Shown one piece after another: positions 1-6,033 of a stretch of 7,537 bases of DNA. Position 1 is the first letter of the stretch. The number at the start of each line of letters is the position of its first letter. Under the pieces are notes generated by a model that did no database searches, was not told the origin of the DNA, and worked only from the letters and a program-made list of their open reading frames with translations. The translations under genes were made by a program, and so were the position numbers. The stretch comes from an uncultured Collinsella sp. (GTDB taxonomy: Bacteria > Actinomycetota > Coriobacteriia > Coriobacteriales > Coriobacteriaceae), in assembly GCA_902489295.1 (NCBI GenBank), contig CABTZM010000103.1, positions 1-7,537 on the forward strand. Reading direction: 5' to 3'.

Positions 1-295
1 CGTGCGTGTTATAGCTCGAGCGCGTGGCCGGAGCAACGCCGTGCGAGCCATGAGCATGATGTGCGTGGGAGCGTGATTGCGGGGCTTGCCCCTGCGTGCG
101 CTGGGCAGGAGCCTGCTGCTTAAAACGAGCGCCGCCAGCGGGCTGCGCAGGACGAGCGGCGGGCTGTTGAGCAGCACGCTGAGTAGGCCGAGCCGAACGC
201 TGCGTCGGCTGCGCCGAGCGCTGGCCAGGCTGAGCAGGGCGCGGCACGGGCTGCCGTGTACGATTCTGCTGACGCGGATCGGAAGCACTAGGCAT
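1..295 (-). CDS. mltG: Probable MltG (endolytic murein transglycosylase), N-terminal tail only
   Basis: Reading starts at an ATG at 295-293 and stays open for 98 codons to the window edge, so the gene is partial at its 3' end. A strong AGGAGG ribosome site lies 6 nt upstream, and the start overlaps the ruvX stop by 8 nt (ATGCCTAG). The visible part is a low-complexity, hydrophilic tail rich in Pro, Gln, Arg and Ala. Residues 21-41 form three imperfect heptads (AQPGQRS, AQPTQRS, ARPTQRA), and a His-rich patch follows at residues 77-85. No catalytic domain or membrane segment has been reached. MltG cuts nascent glycan strands at the membrane, and it normally follows ruvX in alaS-ruvX-mltG clusters. 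Many actinobacterial MltG proteins carry a disordered cytoplasmic N-terminus before one transmembrane helix. The name therefore rests on gene order and tail character, not on the enzyme domain. Another membrane or cell-wall protein with a disordered tail remains possible. Confidence 0.6.
   Translation of the reverse strand, partial: MPSASDPRQQNRTRQPVPRPAQPGQRSAQPTQRSARPTQRAAQQPAARPAQPAGGARFKQQAPAQRTQGQAPQSRSHAHHAHGSHGVAPATRSSYNTH
173..235 (-). repeat. Three imperfect 21-bp coding repeats in the mltG-like tail
   Basis: Three consecutive 21-bp units encode AQPGQRS, AQPTQRS and ARPTQRA. Synonymous differences between units (for example CGC versus CGT for Arg, TCG versus GCT at the last position) suggest the repeat is not very recent. 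A decayed fourth unit (AQQPAAR) follows. Confidence 0.7.
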
Positions 296-716
296 GCGAA
301 ACCTCCTCGTTTTTACGATCGAGCCACGTCTGCAAAAACAGGCTGGCGGCAATCATGTCGATCTTGCCCCTCATCTGCTTTTCGTTGAGTCCCTGCTCGC
401 GCAGGATACGCTTGGCCTCTTGCGAGGACAGACGCTCGTCCTCAAACTCCAACGGAAGATCGAGCTCGTCGGCAATCTTTTGCGCCACAGCGGCAACGCG
501 CTCGGCCTGAGGGCCGGGCTCACCGGCCATGGTCAGGGGACGTCCGCTTACCAGGATGTCGGGCTCATAGTCCTCAACCAGGTAGCGGAACGTCTTGGCC
601 ATACCGGTGACCTCGGCAGCCGGAAGCACCTTGACAGGCATCGCCATCTTGCCATCACGGCTCGAGACGGCGATGCCAATCCTGGTCTCCCCTATGTCCA
701 GCGCAAGCGCAACCAC
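288..716 (-). CDS. ruvX: RuvX/YqgF, Holliday junction resolvase-like RNase H-fold nuclease
   Basis: The product is 142 residues, the usual size for the YqgF/RuvX family. The RNase H-like fold begins with LALDIGETRIGIAVS, which holds the first catalytic Asp (D7). The second acidic motif, EDERLSS, lies at residues 92-98 (E94). The third acidic residue is D120 in KIDMIAASLFLQTWL. The segment SGRPLTMAG (58-66) matches the family's G-P-L-x-M-x-G loop. The family is linked to Holliday junction processing and to processing of the 16S rRNA 5' end. The start is GTG at 716: an in-frame TAA lies 10-12 nt upstream with no other start codon between, and only a weak AAGAAG ribosome site is seen. The gene lies 17 nt after alaS and its stop overlaps the next gene by 8 nt, so the three are probably one operon. 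Confidence 0.95.
   Translation of the reverse strand: MVALALDIGETRIGIAVSSRDGKMAMPVKVLPAAEVTGMAKTFRYLVEDYEPDILVSGRPLTMAGEPGPQAERVAAVAQKIADELDLPLEFEDERLSSQEAKRILREQGLNEKQMRGKIDMIAASLFLQTWLDRKNEEVSHA
302..307 (-). promoter_or_regulatory. Ribosome binding site for the mltG-like gene, inside ruvX
   Basis: The minus strand reads AGGAGG with 6 nt to the ATG at 295. It is a near-perfect Shine-Dalgarno sequence inside the last codons of ruvX. It fixes the start of the downstream gene and makes co-translation with ruvX likely. Confidence 0.8.
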
Positions 717-733
717 AGCGACTTCTTAGATTC

Positions 734-3391
734 TTAGGCGCCGAGCGCGGTCTTAGCGGCCGCGAGGGCATCGGCGATGCCGGCAGCATTCTTGCCACCG
801 GCCTGGGCCATGTTGGGACGACCGCCACCGCGACCGTCGACCAGACCCGCAATCTGCTTGATCACGTTACCGGCGTGGAAACCGGCCTTGACCGCGTCAT
901 CGGAGCCGGCAGCGAGCAGGGCCGGAGTGCCCTTCTCAGTCACGCTGGCGACGACACAAGCAACAGGGCCGGCGACCTTCTGATGCACGGTATCCCATAC
1001 GTTGCGCAGGTCGGCAGCCTCAAGACCCTGGAGCTCAGCGACAACGAGCTTATAGCCGTCGAGCTCGACGGCGCCCTCGATGGCGCTGGAGATGGCGTCG
1101 GAGGAGCCACCGGTCAGAGCCTTCTTGAGCTTATTGGACGTCTCGCGCAGCTCGGCCTGCAGGTTCTCCACGCGAGCGGGAACCTCATCCACGCGGCACT
1201 TGAGCGCAGTAGCAGCGGCGTCAACGAGCGCCAGGCGGTCGGCCATATAGTCGAGAGCACCCTTAGAGGTCACGGCCTCGATACGACGGACATTCGAGCC
1301 CGTGGAGGACTCGGAAATAATCTTAAACAGGCCGATCTCGGCGGTGTTAGCAGCGTGTGTGCCACCGCAGAGCTCGCGGGAGAACGGATGGTCCTCGGCG
1401 CCCACGGAGACGACGCGGACGACATCGCCGTACTTCTCGCCAAACAGAGCGACAGCGCCGGCGGCCTTAGCCTCGTCGATGCCCATGACACGGGTCACGA
1501 CCGGCTTGGAAGCGAAGATCTGCTGGTTGACCAGGTCCTCGACAGCCTTAAGCTGCTCGGAGGACAGGGCCTCGAAGTGCGTGAAGTCAAAGCGCAGGTG
1601 CTCGGGCGTCACCAGCGAGCCAGCCTGGGAGACGTGCTCGCCCAGGACCTGTTTAAGCGCGGCGTCAAGCAGGTGGGTGGCGGTGTGGTTGCGGCGCAGG
1701 AAGCCACGGCGCTCGGCGTCGAGCGCGGCGGTCACGGTTGCACCGACGGTCAGCGTGCCCTCGGCAACGTGCGCGACGTGGGCATACAGGCCGTTGTGGT
1801 TCTTGGTATCGGAAACGGTCAGCGCAACGCCCTCGGCGGAAAGCTCACCGGCGTCGCCCTGCTGGCCACCCATCTCGGCGTAGAACGGGGTGCGGTCGAG
1901 CACGACCTCAACGTCCTCGCCGGCGACAACGGACTCGACGGACTCGCCGTTGCGAACGATGGCGACAACCTTGGCGCCCTCAATGATGTCGTTGTCATAG
2001 CCGTCGAATTCGGTCGCGGCAACCTTGTCGGAAAGCTCGACCCACACGTCGTTGAAGCTGCCCCAGGCGTCGCCCTTGGCATTGGCGCGGGCGCGGGCCT
2101 TCTGGTCCTCCATGCAGGCAGTGAAGCCGTCCATGTCGACGTCGTGGCCAGCGGTGCCGGCGATCTCGACGGTTAGGTCGATGGGGAAACCAAAGGTGTC
2201 GTGCAGCTTAAAGGCAACATCGCCCGGAAGCACGGCGCCCTCGGCAAGCGCTGCCAGGGCCTCGTCCAGATAGACGCGGCCGTTGTCGAGCGTCGTGGAG
2301 AAGCGCTCCTCCTCGGAGGCGACGATACCCTTGACGAGCGCGACATTCTTGAGCAGCTCGGGATAAGCCTCGCCCATCTGAGCGTTAACCTCGTCGATGA
2401 ACTTGGTCAGGAAGGCGCCCTCGATGCCCAACAGGCGACCGTGGAACACGGCGCGGCGGAGCAGGCGGCGAAGGACGTACTCGCGTCCCTCGTTACCGGG
2501 GAGGATGCCGTCAGAGATCATAAAGTCAACGGCACGGGAGTGGTCGGCGATGATGCGCAGAGAACGGCTAGCACCGGAGTAATCGTCGGCGTCATAGGTC
2601 TTACCGCTGATCTCCTCGCCCAGCTTGATGAGATGCTGCATCAAGTCGCCGTCGTAATTGGCGGTCTTGTGCTGCATGATAGCGGCCATGCGCTCCAGGC
2701 CCATGCCCGTATCGAGGTTGCGGTGCGGCAGCTCCGGCATGGAGCCGTCCTCCTGGCGGTCGTACTGGGTAAAGACGAGGTTCCAGAACTCCAGGAAGCG
2801 GTCGCAGTCGCAACCGGGCTTGCAGTCGGGGCTGCCGCAACCGACCTCCTCGCCCATATCAAAGTAGATCTCGGAGCACGGACCGCAGGGGCCGGTGGGG
2901 CCAGCGGCCCAGAAGTTGTCGTCCTCGCCCAAACGGGAGATGTGGTCCTCGGCAACGCCCAGAGAGCGCCACACGTCGTGGGTCTCGTCGTCCTCGGTAA
3001 AGACGGTGAAGTACAGGCGGTCAAGCGGCAGCTTGAACTCCTTGGTGATGAGCTCAAAGGCCCAGGCGCAAGCCTGCTCCTTGGAGACGCCGCCAAAAGA
3101 GAAGTCGCCGAGCATCTCGAAGAAGGACAGGTGACGGCCGTCCTCGCCGATGCAATCGATGTCGTTGGTGCGGACGCACTTCTGGCAGGAAATCGCGCCG
3201 ATCTCCTTCATGGTCTTCTTGCCCTGGTAGTACTCCTTAAACTGGTTCATGCCGGCGTTGGCAAGCAGCAGCGAAGGATCGTCGGGGACGAGGGACGAAG
3301 AAGGATAGAGCTTAAGACCGCGCTCCTCAAAGAAGTTGAGGAACTTAGAGCGAATCTCAGCCGTAGTCATTGACGGGTAGTCAGCACTCAT
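734..3391 (-). CDS. alaS: Alanine-tRNA ligase (AlaRS)
   Basis: The product is 885 residues, full length for a bacterial AlaRS. It charges tRNA-Ala with alanine in the cytoplasm and clears mischarged Ser or Gly through its editing domain. The N-terminal class II catalytic domain starts with MTTAEIRSKFLNFF (8-21) and includes NAGMNQF (45-51) and GMGLERMAA (229-237). A Cys-rich insert at 185-196 (CGSPDCKPGCDC) probably binds zinc. The editing domain carries the zinc ligands H569/H573 (HTATH) and C675/H679 (CGGTH). The C-terminal C-Ala domain contains a coiled-coil-like stretch (about 737-760) and the Gly-rich DGRGGGRPNMAQAGG (852-866). The ATG at 3391 was chosen because GAGGAG lies 9 nt upstream. 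A later ATG at 3370 has no ribosome site, and an upstream TTG at 3481 would run through the promoter. alaS heads an apparent alaS-ruvX-mltG operon. Confidence 0.98.
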   Translation of the reverse strand: MSADYPSMTTAEIRSKFLNFFEERGLKLYPSSSLVPDDPSLLLANAGMNQFKEYYQGKKTMKEIGAISCQKCVRTNDIDCIGEDGRHLSFFEMLGDFSFGGVSKEQACAWAFELITKEFKLPLDRLYFTVFTEDDETHDVWRSLGVAEDHISRLGEDDNFWAAGPTGPCGPCSEIYFDMGEEVGCGSPDCKPGCDCDRFLEFWNLVFTQYDRQEDGSMPELPHRNLDTGMGLERMAAIMQHKTANYDGDLMQHLIKLGEEISGKTYDADDYSGASRSLRIIADHSRAVDFMISDGILPGNEGREYVLRRLLRRAVFHGRLLGIEGAFLTKFIDEVNAQMGEAYPELLKNVALVKGIVASEEERFSTTLDNGRVYLDEALAALAEGAVLPGDVAFKLHDTFGFPIDLTVEIAGTAGHDVDMDGFTACMEDQKARARANAKGDAWGSFNDVWVELSDKVAATEFDGYDNDIIEGAKVVAIVRNGESVESVVAGEDVEVVLDRTPFYAEMGGQQGDAGELSAEGVALTVSDTKNHNGLYAHVAHVAEGTLTVGATVTAALDAERRGFLRRNHTATHLLDAALKQVLGEHVSQAGSLVTPEHLRFDFTHFEALSSEQLKAVEDLVNQQIFASKPVVTRVMGIDEAKAAGAVALFGEKYGDVVRVVSVGAEDHPFSRELCGGTHAANTAEIGLFKIISESSTGSNVRRIEAVTSKGALDYMADRLALVDAAATALKCRVDEVPARVENLQAELRETSNKLKKALTGGSSDAISSAIEGAVELDGYKLVVAELQGLEAADLRNVWDTVHQKVAGPVACVVASVTEKGTPALLAAGSDDAVKAGFHAGNVIKQIAGLVDGRGGGRPNMAQAGGKNAAGIADALAAAKTALGA

Positions 3392-3400
3392 AGAGGGAAT

Positions 3401-3406
3401 CTCCTC
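3401..3406 (-). promoter_or_regulatory. Ribosome binding site that sets the alaS start
   Basis: The minus strand reads GAGGAG, 9 nt before the ATG at 3391. The in-frame ATG at 3370 has no comparable purine-rich site, so this decides the start. Confidence 0.8.
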
Positions 3407-3437
3407 GGTTTCACATCGAAACAGTTCAAACGTAACG

Positions 3438-3465
3438 ATATTACCATCCCACCGCGCCTGTGCAA
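3438..3465 (-). promoter_or_regulatory. Sigma-70-type promoter of alaS with extended -10
   Basis: On the minus strand, TTGCAC (3465-3460) is a -35 candidate, followed by a 16-nt spacer and the -10 box TAATAT (3443-3438). The bases TGG just before the -10 box form an extended TGn element. The predicted start near 3431 leaves a leader of about 40 nt. That is too short for a T-box or other tRNA-sensing leader, and no T-box consensus is present. The -35 hexamer shares two bases with the T-tract of the terminator just upstream. Confidence 0.65.
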
Positions 3466-3492
3466 AAAAGAGGGTCGCCAAACAGCGGCCCT
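3464..3492 (-). terminator. Rho-independent terminator facing alaS
   Basis: On the minus strand AGGGCCGC, loop TGTTTG and GCGACCCT form an 8-position stem with one C-A mismatch, followed by C and six T. The plus strand has no T-run after the hairpin, so it is directional. It would stop transcription coming leftward from the sigma-factor operon and insulate the alaS promoter immediately downstream. The predicted 3' end of that operon therefore lies about 340 nt past its last stop codon, beyond the small plus-strand gene. Confidence 0.7.
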
Positions 3493-3526
3493 CCAGCGAA
3501 AGTGCACGTTATTTAGTCCTGCGCGA

Positions 3527-3541
3527 TCCTTTGAAAAAGGA
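3527..3541. repeat. Perfect 6-bp inverted repeat over the putative -35 of the small gene
   Basis: TCCTTT, GAA, AAAGGA is a perfect inverted repeat with a 3-nt centre, covering the candidate -35 TTGAAA (3531-3536). A further AGTCCT at 3515-3520 can pair with AGGACT at 3538-3543 as an alternative. It could be an operator or a chance palindrome. Confidence 0.4.
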
Positions 3542-3559
3542 CTGCTGTAGAATTACATA
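3531..3559 (+). promoter_or_regulatory. Tentative promoter of the small membrane-protein gene
   Basis: TTGAAA (3531-3536) is followed after 17 nt by TACATA (3554-3559), a poor -10 match. Two better -10 words, TAGAAT (3548) and TATAAG (3558), sit at unfavourable spacings of 11 and 21 nt. The region is AT-rich and directly upstream of a plus-strand ribosome site, so a promoter is likely even though the exact hexamers are uncertain. Nothing else was found between 3493 and 3571. Confidence 0.35.
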
Positions 3560-3585
3560 TAAGATTCACCCGGAAGGAGCGATCG

Positions 3586-3825
3586 ATGAAAAGCAAACGA
3601 TTTGTCCTGAATGCACTTCTGGTTGTAGCACTTTTAGCGCTCTTGGCCTTCTCATGCTGGTATGCAAACCAACCAGCATTTGGCTACGTATTGTATGCAG
3701 TAATGTCCGGCGATAAAGCTTATTACACTCTACGCGCAATTGACGTTCTCTATTTCTATGTAGCCGGCCCCTTATCAATCGCTTTGCTCGCGTTTCTTGT
3801 CATTTACAACTTCAAGAAACGCTAG
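3586..3825 (+). CDS. Small two-helix membrane protein of unknown function
   Basis: The product is 79 residues and I do not recognise its family. A strong GGAAGGAG ribosome site at 3572-3579 lies 6 nt before the ATG and supports real translation. The N-terminus is basic (MKSKR), followed by a hydrophobic helix at about residues 6-26. A polar, Tyr-rich central stretch (27-52) leads to a second helix at about 53-75, and the protein ends NFKKR. By the positive-inside rule both ends would be cytoplasmic with a short outside loop. The first helix could be misread as a signal peptide, but no clear cleavage site follows. By hand count the gene has 105 G/C in 240 bases (44%), against about 57-62% in sampled lines of its neighbours, and it uses TTA, GTA and CTT codons freely. 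It is the only plus-strand gene and ends 6 bp from the convergent stop of the AI-2E gene. Recent acquisition is plausible. Nothing visible supports a toxin or phage assignment beyond size and topology. Confidence 0.7.
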   Translation: MKSKRFVLNALLVVALLALLAFSCWYANQPAFGYVLYAVMSGDKAYYTLRAIDVLYFYVAGPLSIALLAFLVIYNFKKR

Positions 3826-3826
3826 C
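3786..3826. repeat. Strong inverted repeat at the convergent gene ends
   Basis: The arms 3786-3799 and 3813-3826 pair at 13 of 14 positions, including ten perfect consecutive pairs (GCGTTTCTTG with CAAGAAACGC), around a 13-nt loop. The hairpin includes the last codons and stop of the small plus-strand gene. Neither strand has a T-run after the stem, so it is not a classic intrinsic terminator. It may stabilise a 3' end, act as a weak bidirectional terminator, or bind a protein. Confidence 0.65.
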
Positions 3827-3831
3827 GGTGC

Positions 3832-5244
3832 CTATTTGGAATCCGAATCGTCCATGGAGCCGTCGATGCCGGTTTTGGTGTCGTCGTCCATATTGGAATC
3901 GTCGTCTATGGCGAAGGGATTCTTGAAAAAGCCCGTAGCATCGGGCTGAAGGCCCGAGAGCTTCATCCAGGGATTATCGAGCTCGGGTTTGGGCATGGCC
4001 TGGGCCTCGGGCGCAGTCTCGTTACCGATGAGCTCGGACTCATAGATGAACGTATCGTCTCCAAGCGCGTCGTAGGCGGCAACCGGGTTGCCCTCGGTAT
4101 CGCGATAGGGCGTGCCCTTAAACACGGCCCCGTCGTATGCCACGAGCTGGCGGCCGGTCTCGTTCTCAAAGTAGTAGACGAAAATGCCCTTGAGGGCCGC
4201 GCACAGTGGAATGGCGATAACCATGCCGATGGCGCCCATAAGCGCCGAACCAATAACGAGCGCCGTGAGGCTCATGATGGGATGCACCTGGACCGAGCTC
4301 TGCATGACCTTAGGCGAAATCACATTGTCGGTGACGTTTTGCGCGACCATCGTCACGATGAGCGTCCATAACGCCAACATGGGGCTGAACATAAAGCCGA
4401 GTACCGTGGCGATTGCCGCGCTCACCCAGGGACCGACGACCGGAACCAAGTGCATGATGCCAGTGAAGATAGCCATGAGCGCCGCATACGGATGGCCGAT
4501 AATCAGGAAGCCGATAAAGGCGAGGAAACCACCGCAGATGGACGTCACGACCATACCGCGCATGTAGCCGCCGACAGAGTGAGAAAGGATGGCGACCATA
4601 AAGCGGTACGAGGTCTCCTTCTCCTGACCGATGATGGTGCAAATCTCGTGATGCATGCGAGGGTAGTCGCAGGCCATCCAGTAGGCAAGCACCAGACCAA
4701 GGAAGATCACGAACAACTGCGAGGCCGTATTGGTGATGAGCGGGAACACACCGCGGCCAAGCTCGGCAGCAATCTGAGACACATACTTCGATGCCACGGT
4801 AACCAGCGACGAAAGATTATCGTCCAAATACTCCTTGAGCGGCGTGTTATTGAGCGTCTTGGCATGCGAGATCATCTCATTGAGATCGCCACCCGCAACA
4901 CGAAGCTGCTCGGGCAGGCGGCTCAGGACTTCCATGATCTGACCAAAGAGAATCGGCGACAAGATGCAAACGACACCGACGAGCACGGCAACAACAACAA
5001 TAAGCGCGATAAGCGAACCGATGCCGCGATTCACGCCATGGTGCTCGAGCCAGTTGGTGATCGGGGACATCACAAAGGCAATGATGGAACCAACAGCGAG
5101 AAACTCGATAACCGGCGCCAGGATGCCCATAAGGTTAAAGATGACAGCGGCGATGACAATGCAGCCGACAACAGCCCAAATGCGAAGCGTCAGAATGCGG
5201 GTGTCGCGCAGCACGCGATCGGTTTGTTGGGGGTGTTCACTCAT
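3832..5244 (-). CDS. AI-2E/PerM-family membrane transporter with acidic C-terminal tail
   Basis: The product is 470 residues. The core (about 20-360) has the AI-2E family plan: paired hydrophobic helices at about 22-63, a third at 76-100, a long hydrophilic segment (101-165), then further helices at about 168-192, 228-285, 290-303 and 323-350. Family motifs include LVPVVGPWVSA (266-276) and the Asn/Asp-rich NVTDNVISPKVM (303-314), followed by HP at 321-322. Members export varied solutes, and some are linked to autoinducer-2 or sodium/proton exchange, so the substrate cannot be read from sequence. After the last helix comes a soluble tail of about 110 residues (360-470), very acidic at its end (DDDSNMDDD, MDDSDSK). 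The ATG at 5244 overlaps the sigma-factor stop as ATGA and has only a distant GGAG, which implies translational coupling. The gene ends 6 bp from the convergent small gene with no terminator of its own in between. Confidence 0.9.
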   Translation of the reverse strand: MSEHPQQTDRVLRDTRILTLRIWAVVGCIVIAAVIFNLMGILAPVIEFLAVGSIIAFVMSPITNWLEHHGVNRGIGSLIALIVVVAVLVGVVCILSPILFGQIMEVLSRLPEQLRVAGGDLNEMISHAKTLNNTPLKEYLDDNLSSLVTVASKYVSQIAAELGRGVFPLITNTASQLFVIFLGLVLAYWMACDYPRMHHEICTIIGQEKETSYRFMVAILSHSVGGYMRGMVVTSICGGFLAFIGFLIIGHPYAALMAIFTGIMHLVPVVGPWVSAAIATVLGFMFSPMLALWTLIVTMVAQNVTDNVISPKVMQSSVQVHPIMSLTALVIGSALMGAIGMVIAIPLCAALKGIFVYYFENETGRQLVAYDGAVFKGTPYRDTEGNPVAAYDALGDDTFIYESELIGNETAPEAQAMPKPELDNPWMKLSGLQPDATGFFKNPFAIDDDSNMDDDTKTGIDGSMDDSDSK

Positions 5245-6032
5245 GAACGAATCATCACTCCGTCGGGGTCGATCTTGTCCTGAATCTTCTTAAGCGTGCG
5301 GCGCAGCAGACGCGAAACCTGCACCTGAGAAATACCCAGCTTCTTGGCGATCTCGATCTGGGTCATGCCCTTCACAAAGCGCAGCTCGATCACCTCGCGC
5401 TCGCGCGGCGAGAAATCACGGATGGCTTCCTCGATCACTAGGCGGTCATCGGTAAAGTCGAGCTCGTTGTCGTCGTCGGCGTAACGGTCGAGAATCGAAG
5501 GGGCATCGTCGGAATCGGACGCACCAGGAGCCTCGATGGGCACCGAGGTATAGGCCGAAGACGATTCCATAGCCTCGAGGACCTCATCGACCGTCACATC
5601 TAGATACTCAGCGATCTCCTCAACCTTGGGCGAACGCTGAAGCTCGTTGGTAAGTTTGTCAGTAGCTTGGTTGACCTTGGCCGAGAGCTCCTGCAGACGA
5701 CGCGGTACGCGCACGCTCCAGCCCTTGTCGCGGAAATGGCGTTTGATCTCGCCCAGGATAGTGGGTGTTGCAAACGTCGTGAACTCAAGCCCGCGCTCGG
5801 GGTCAAAGCGGTCGATAGCCTTGAGCAAGCCCAGATAGCCGACCTGCATGAGGTCGTCGAGCGGCTCGCCGCGATTCTTAAATTTGTTGGCAAGAAACCT
5901 TACCAGATTCATATGGGACATGACGAGCTGCTCGCGGGCGTCCGGATCACCGGTCTCCTTGTAACGACGAAACAGCTCGCGGGTTTTCTCCTTGTCCCAA
6001 GCGGTCTTGCCGCTCCGGGAACGTTCGGTCAT
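5241..6032 (-). CDS. sigB: SigB/SigF-family alternative sigma factor
   Basis: The product is 263 residues, typical of group 3 sigma-70 factors of the SigB/SigF/SigG type, which direct RNA polymerase to stress or developmental promoters. Region 2 (about 33-105) includes the core-binding helix with PLDDLMQVGYLGLLKAIDRFD (57-77) and the -10-recognising FTTFATPTILGEIKRHFRD (84-102). Region 3 (about 107-165) includes VRVPRRLQELSAKV. An acidic linker (172-196) precedes region 4 (about 198-252), whose helix-turn-helix is MTQIEIAKKLGISQVQVSRLL (223-243). The ATG at 6032 lies 1 nt after the anti-sigma stop, with AAGGCGG about 9 nt upstream. The rsbW-then-sigB order matches the Bacillus pair, but no rsbV-like anti-anti-sigma gene lies in this window. 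The sigB symbol is by family resemblance; orthology with Bacillus SigB is not shown. Confidence 0.92.
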   Translation of the reverse strand: MTERSRSGKTAWDKEKTRELFRRYKETGDPDAREQLVMSHMNLVRFLANKFKNRGEPLDDLMQVGYLGLLKAIDRFDPERGLEFTTFATPTILGEIKRHFRDKGWSVRVPRRLQELSAKVNQATDKLTNELQRSPKVEEIAEYLDVTVDEVLEAMESSSAYTSVPIEAPGASDSDDAPSILDRYADDDNELDFTDDRLVIEEAIRDFSPREREVIELRFVKGMTQIEIAKKLGISQVQVSRLLRRTLKKIQDKIDPDGVMIRS

Positions 6033-6033
6033 A

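Noticed and set aside
77..737. Plus-strand frames 77-388 and 294-737
   Set aside because: They are antisense to ruvX and the mltG-like tail, and their translations are Arg- and Leu-rich low-complexity shadows.
875..3373. Two long plus-strand open frames (875-2176 and 2201-3373) opposite alaS
   Set aside because: They are antisense to an unmistakable, full-length AlaRS. High GC and biased codons leave few stops on the opposite strand. The predicted proteins are Gly/Val/Leu-rich with no family signature and no ribosome sites were noted.
3392..3481. Upstream extension of alaS to a TTG at 3481
   Set aside because: The extra 30 codons cover the promoter and part of the terminator hairpin, have no AlaRS similarity, and the ATG at 3391 has a good ribosome site.
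3392..3495. T-box or other tRNA-sensing leader upstream of alaS
   Set aside because: The hairpin with a T-run suggested an attenuator, but it lies upstream of the best promoter. No T-box AGGGTGGNACCGCG sequence or specifier stem is visible, and the leader would be only about 40 nt.
3531..3716. Plus-strand 61-codon frame starting TTG at 3531
   Set aside because: It overlaps the candidate -35 and is out of frame with the 3586 gene, which has the strong ribosome site and coherent membrane helices. Its cysteines looked like a zinc motif but have no supporting context.
3566..3778. Minus-strand 70-codon frame opposite the small membrane gene
   Set aside because: I saw no ribosome site, it has basic low-quality sequence, and it mirrors the better supported plus-strand gene. 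An antisense RNA here is possible, but not this protein.
4450..5283. 277-codon plus-strand open frame opposite the AI-2E gene
   Set aside because: It mirrors a clear multi-helix membrane protein, and its translation is a hydrophilic Asp/His/Asn/Arg-rich string typical of an antisense shadow.
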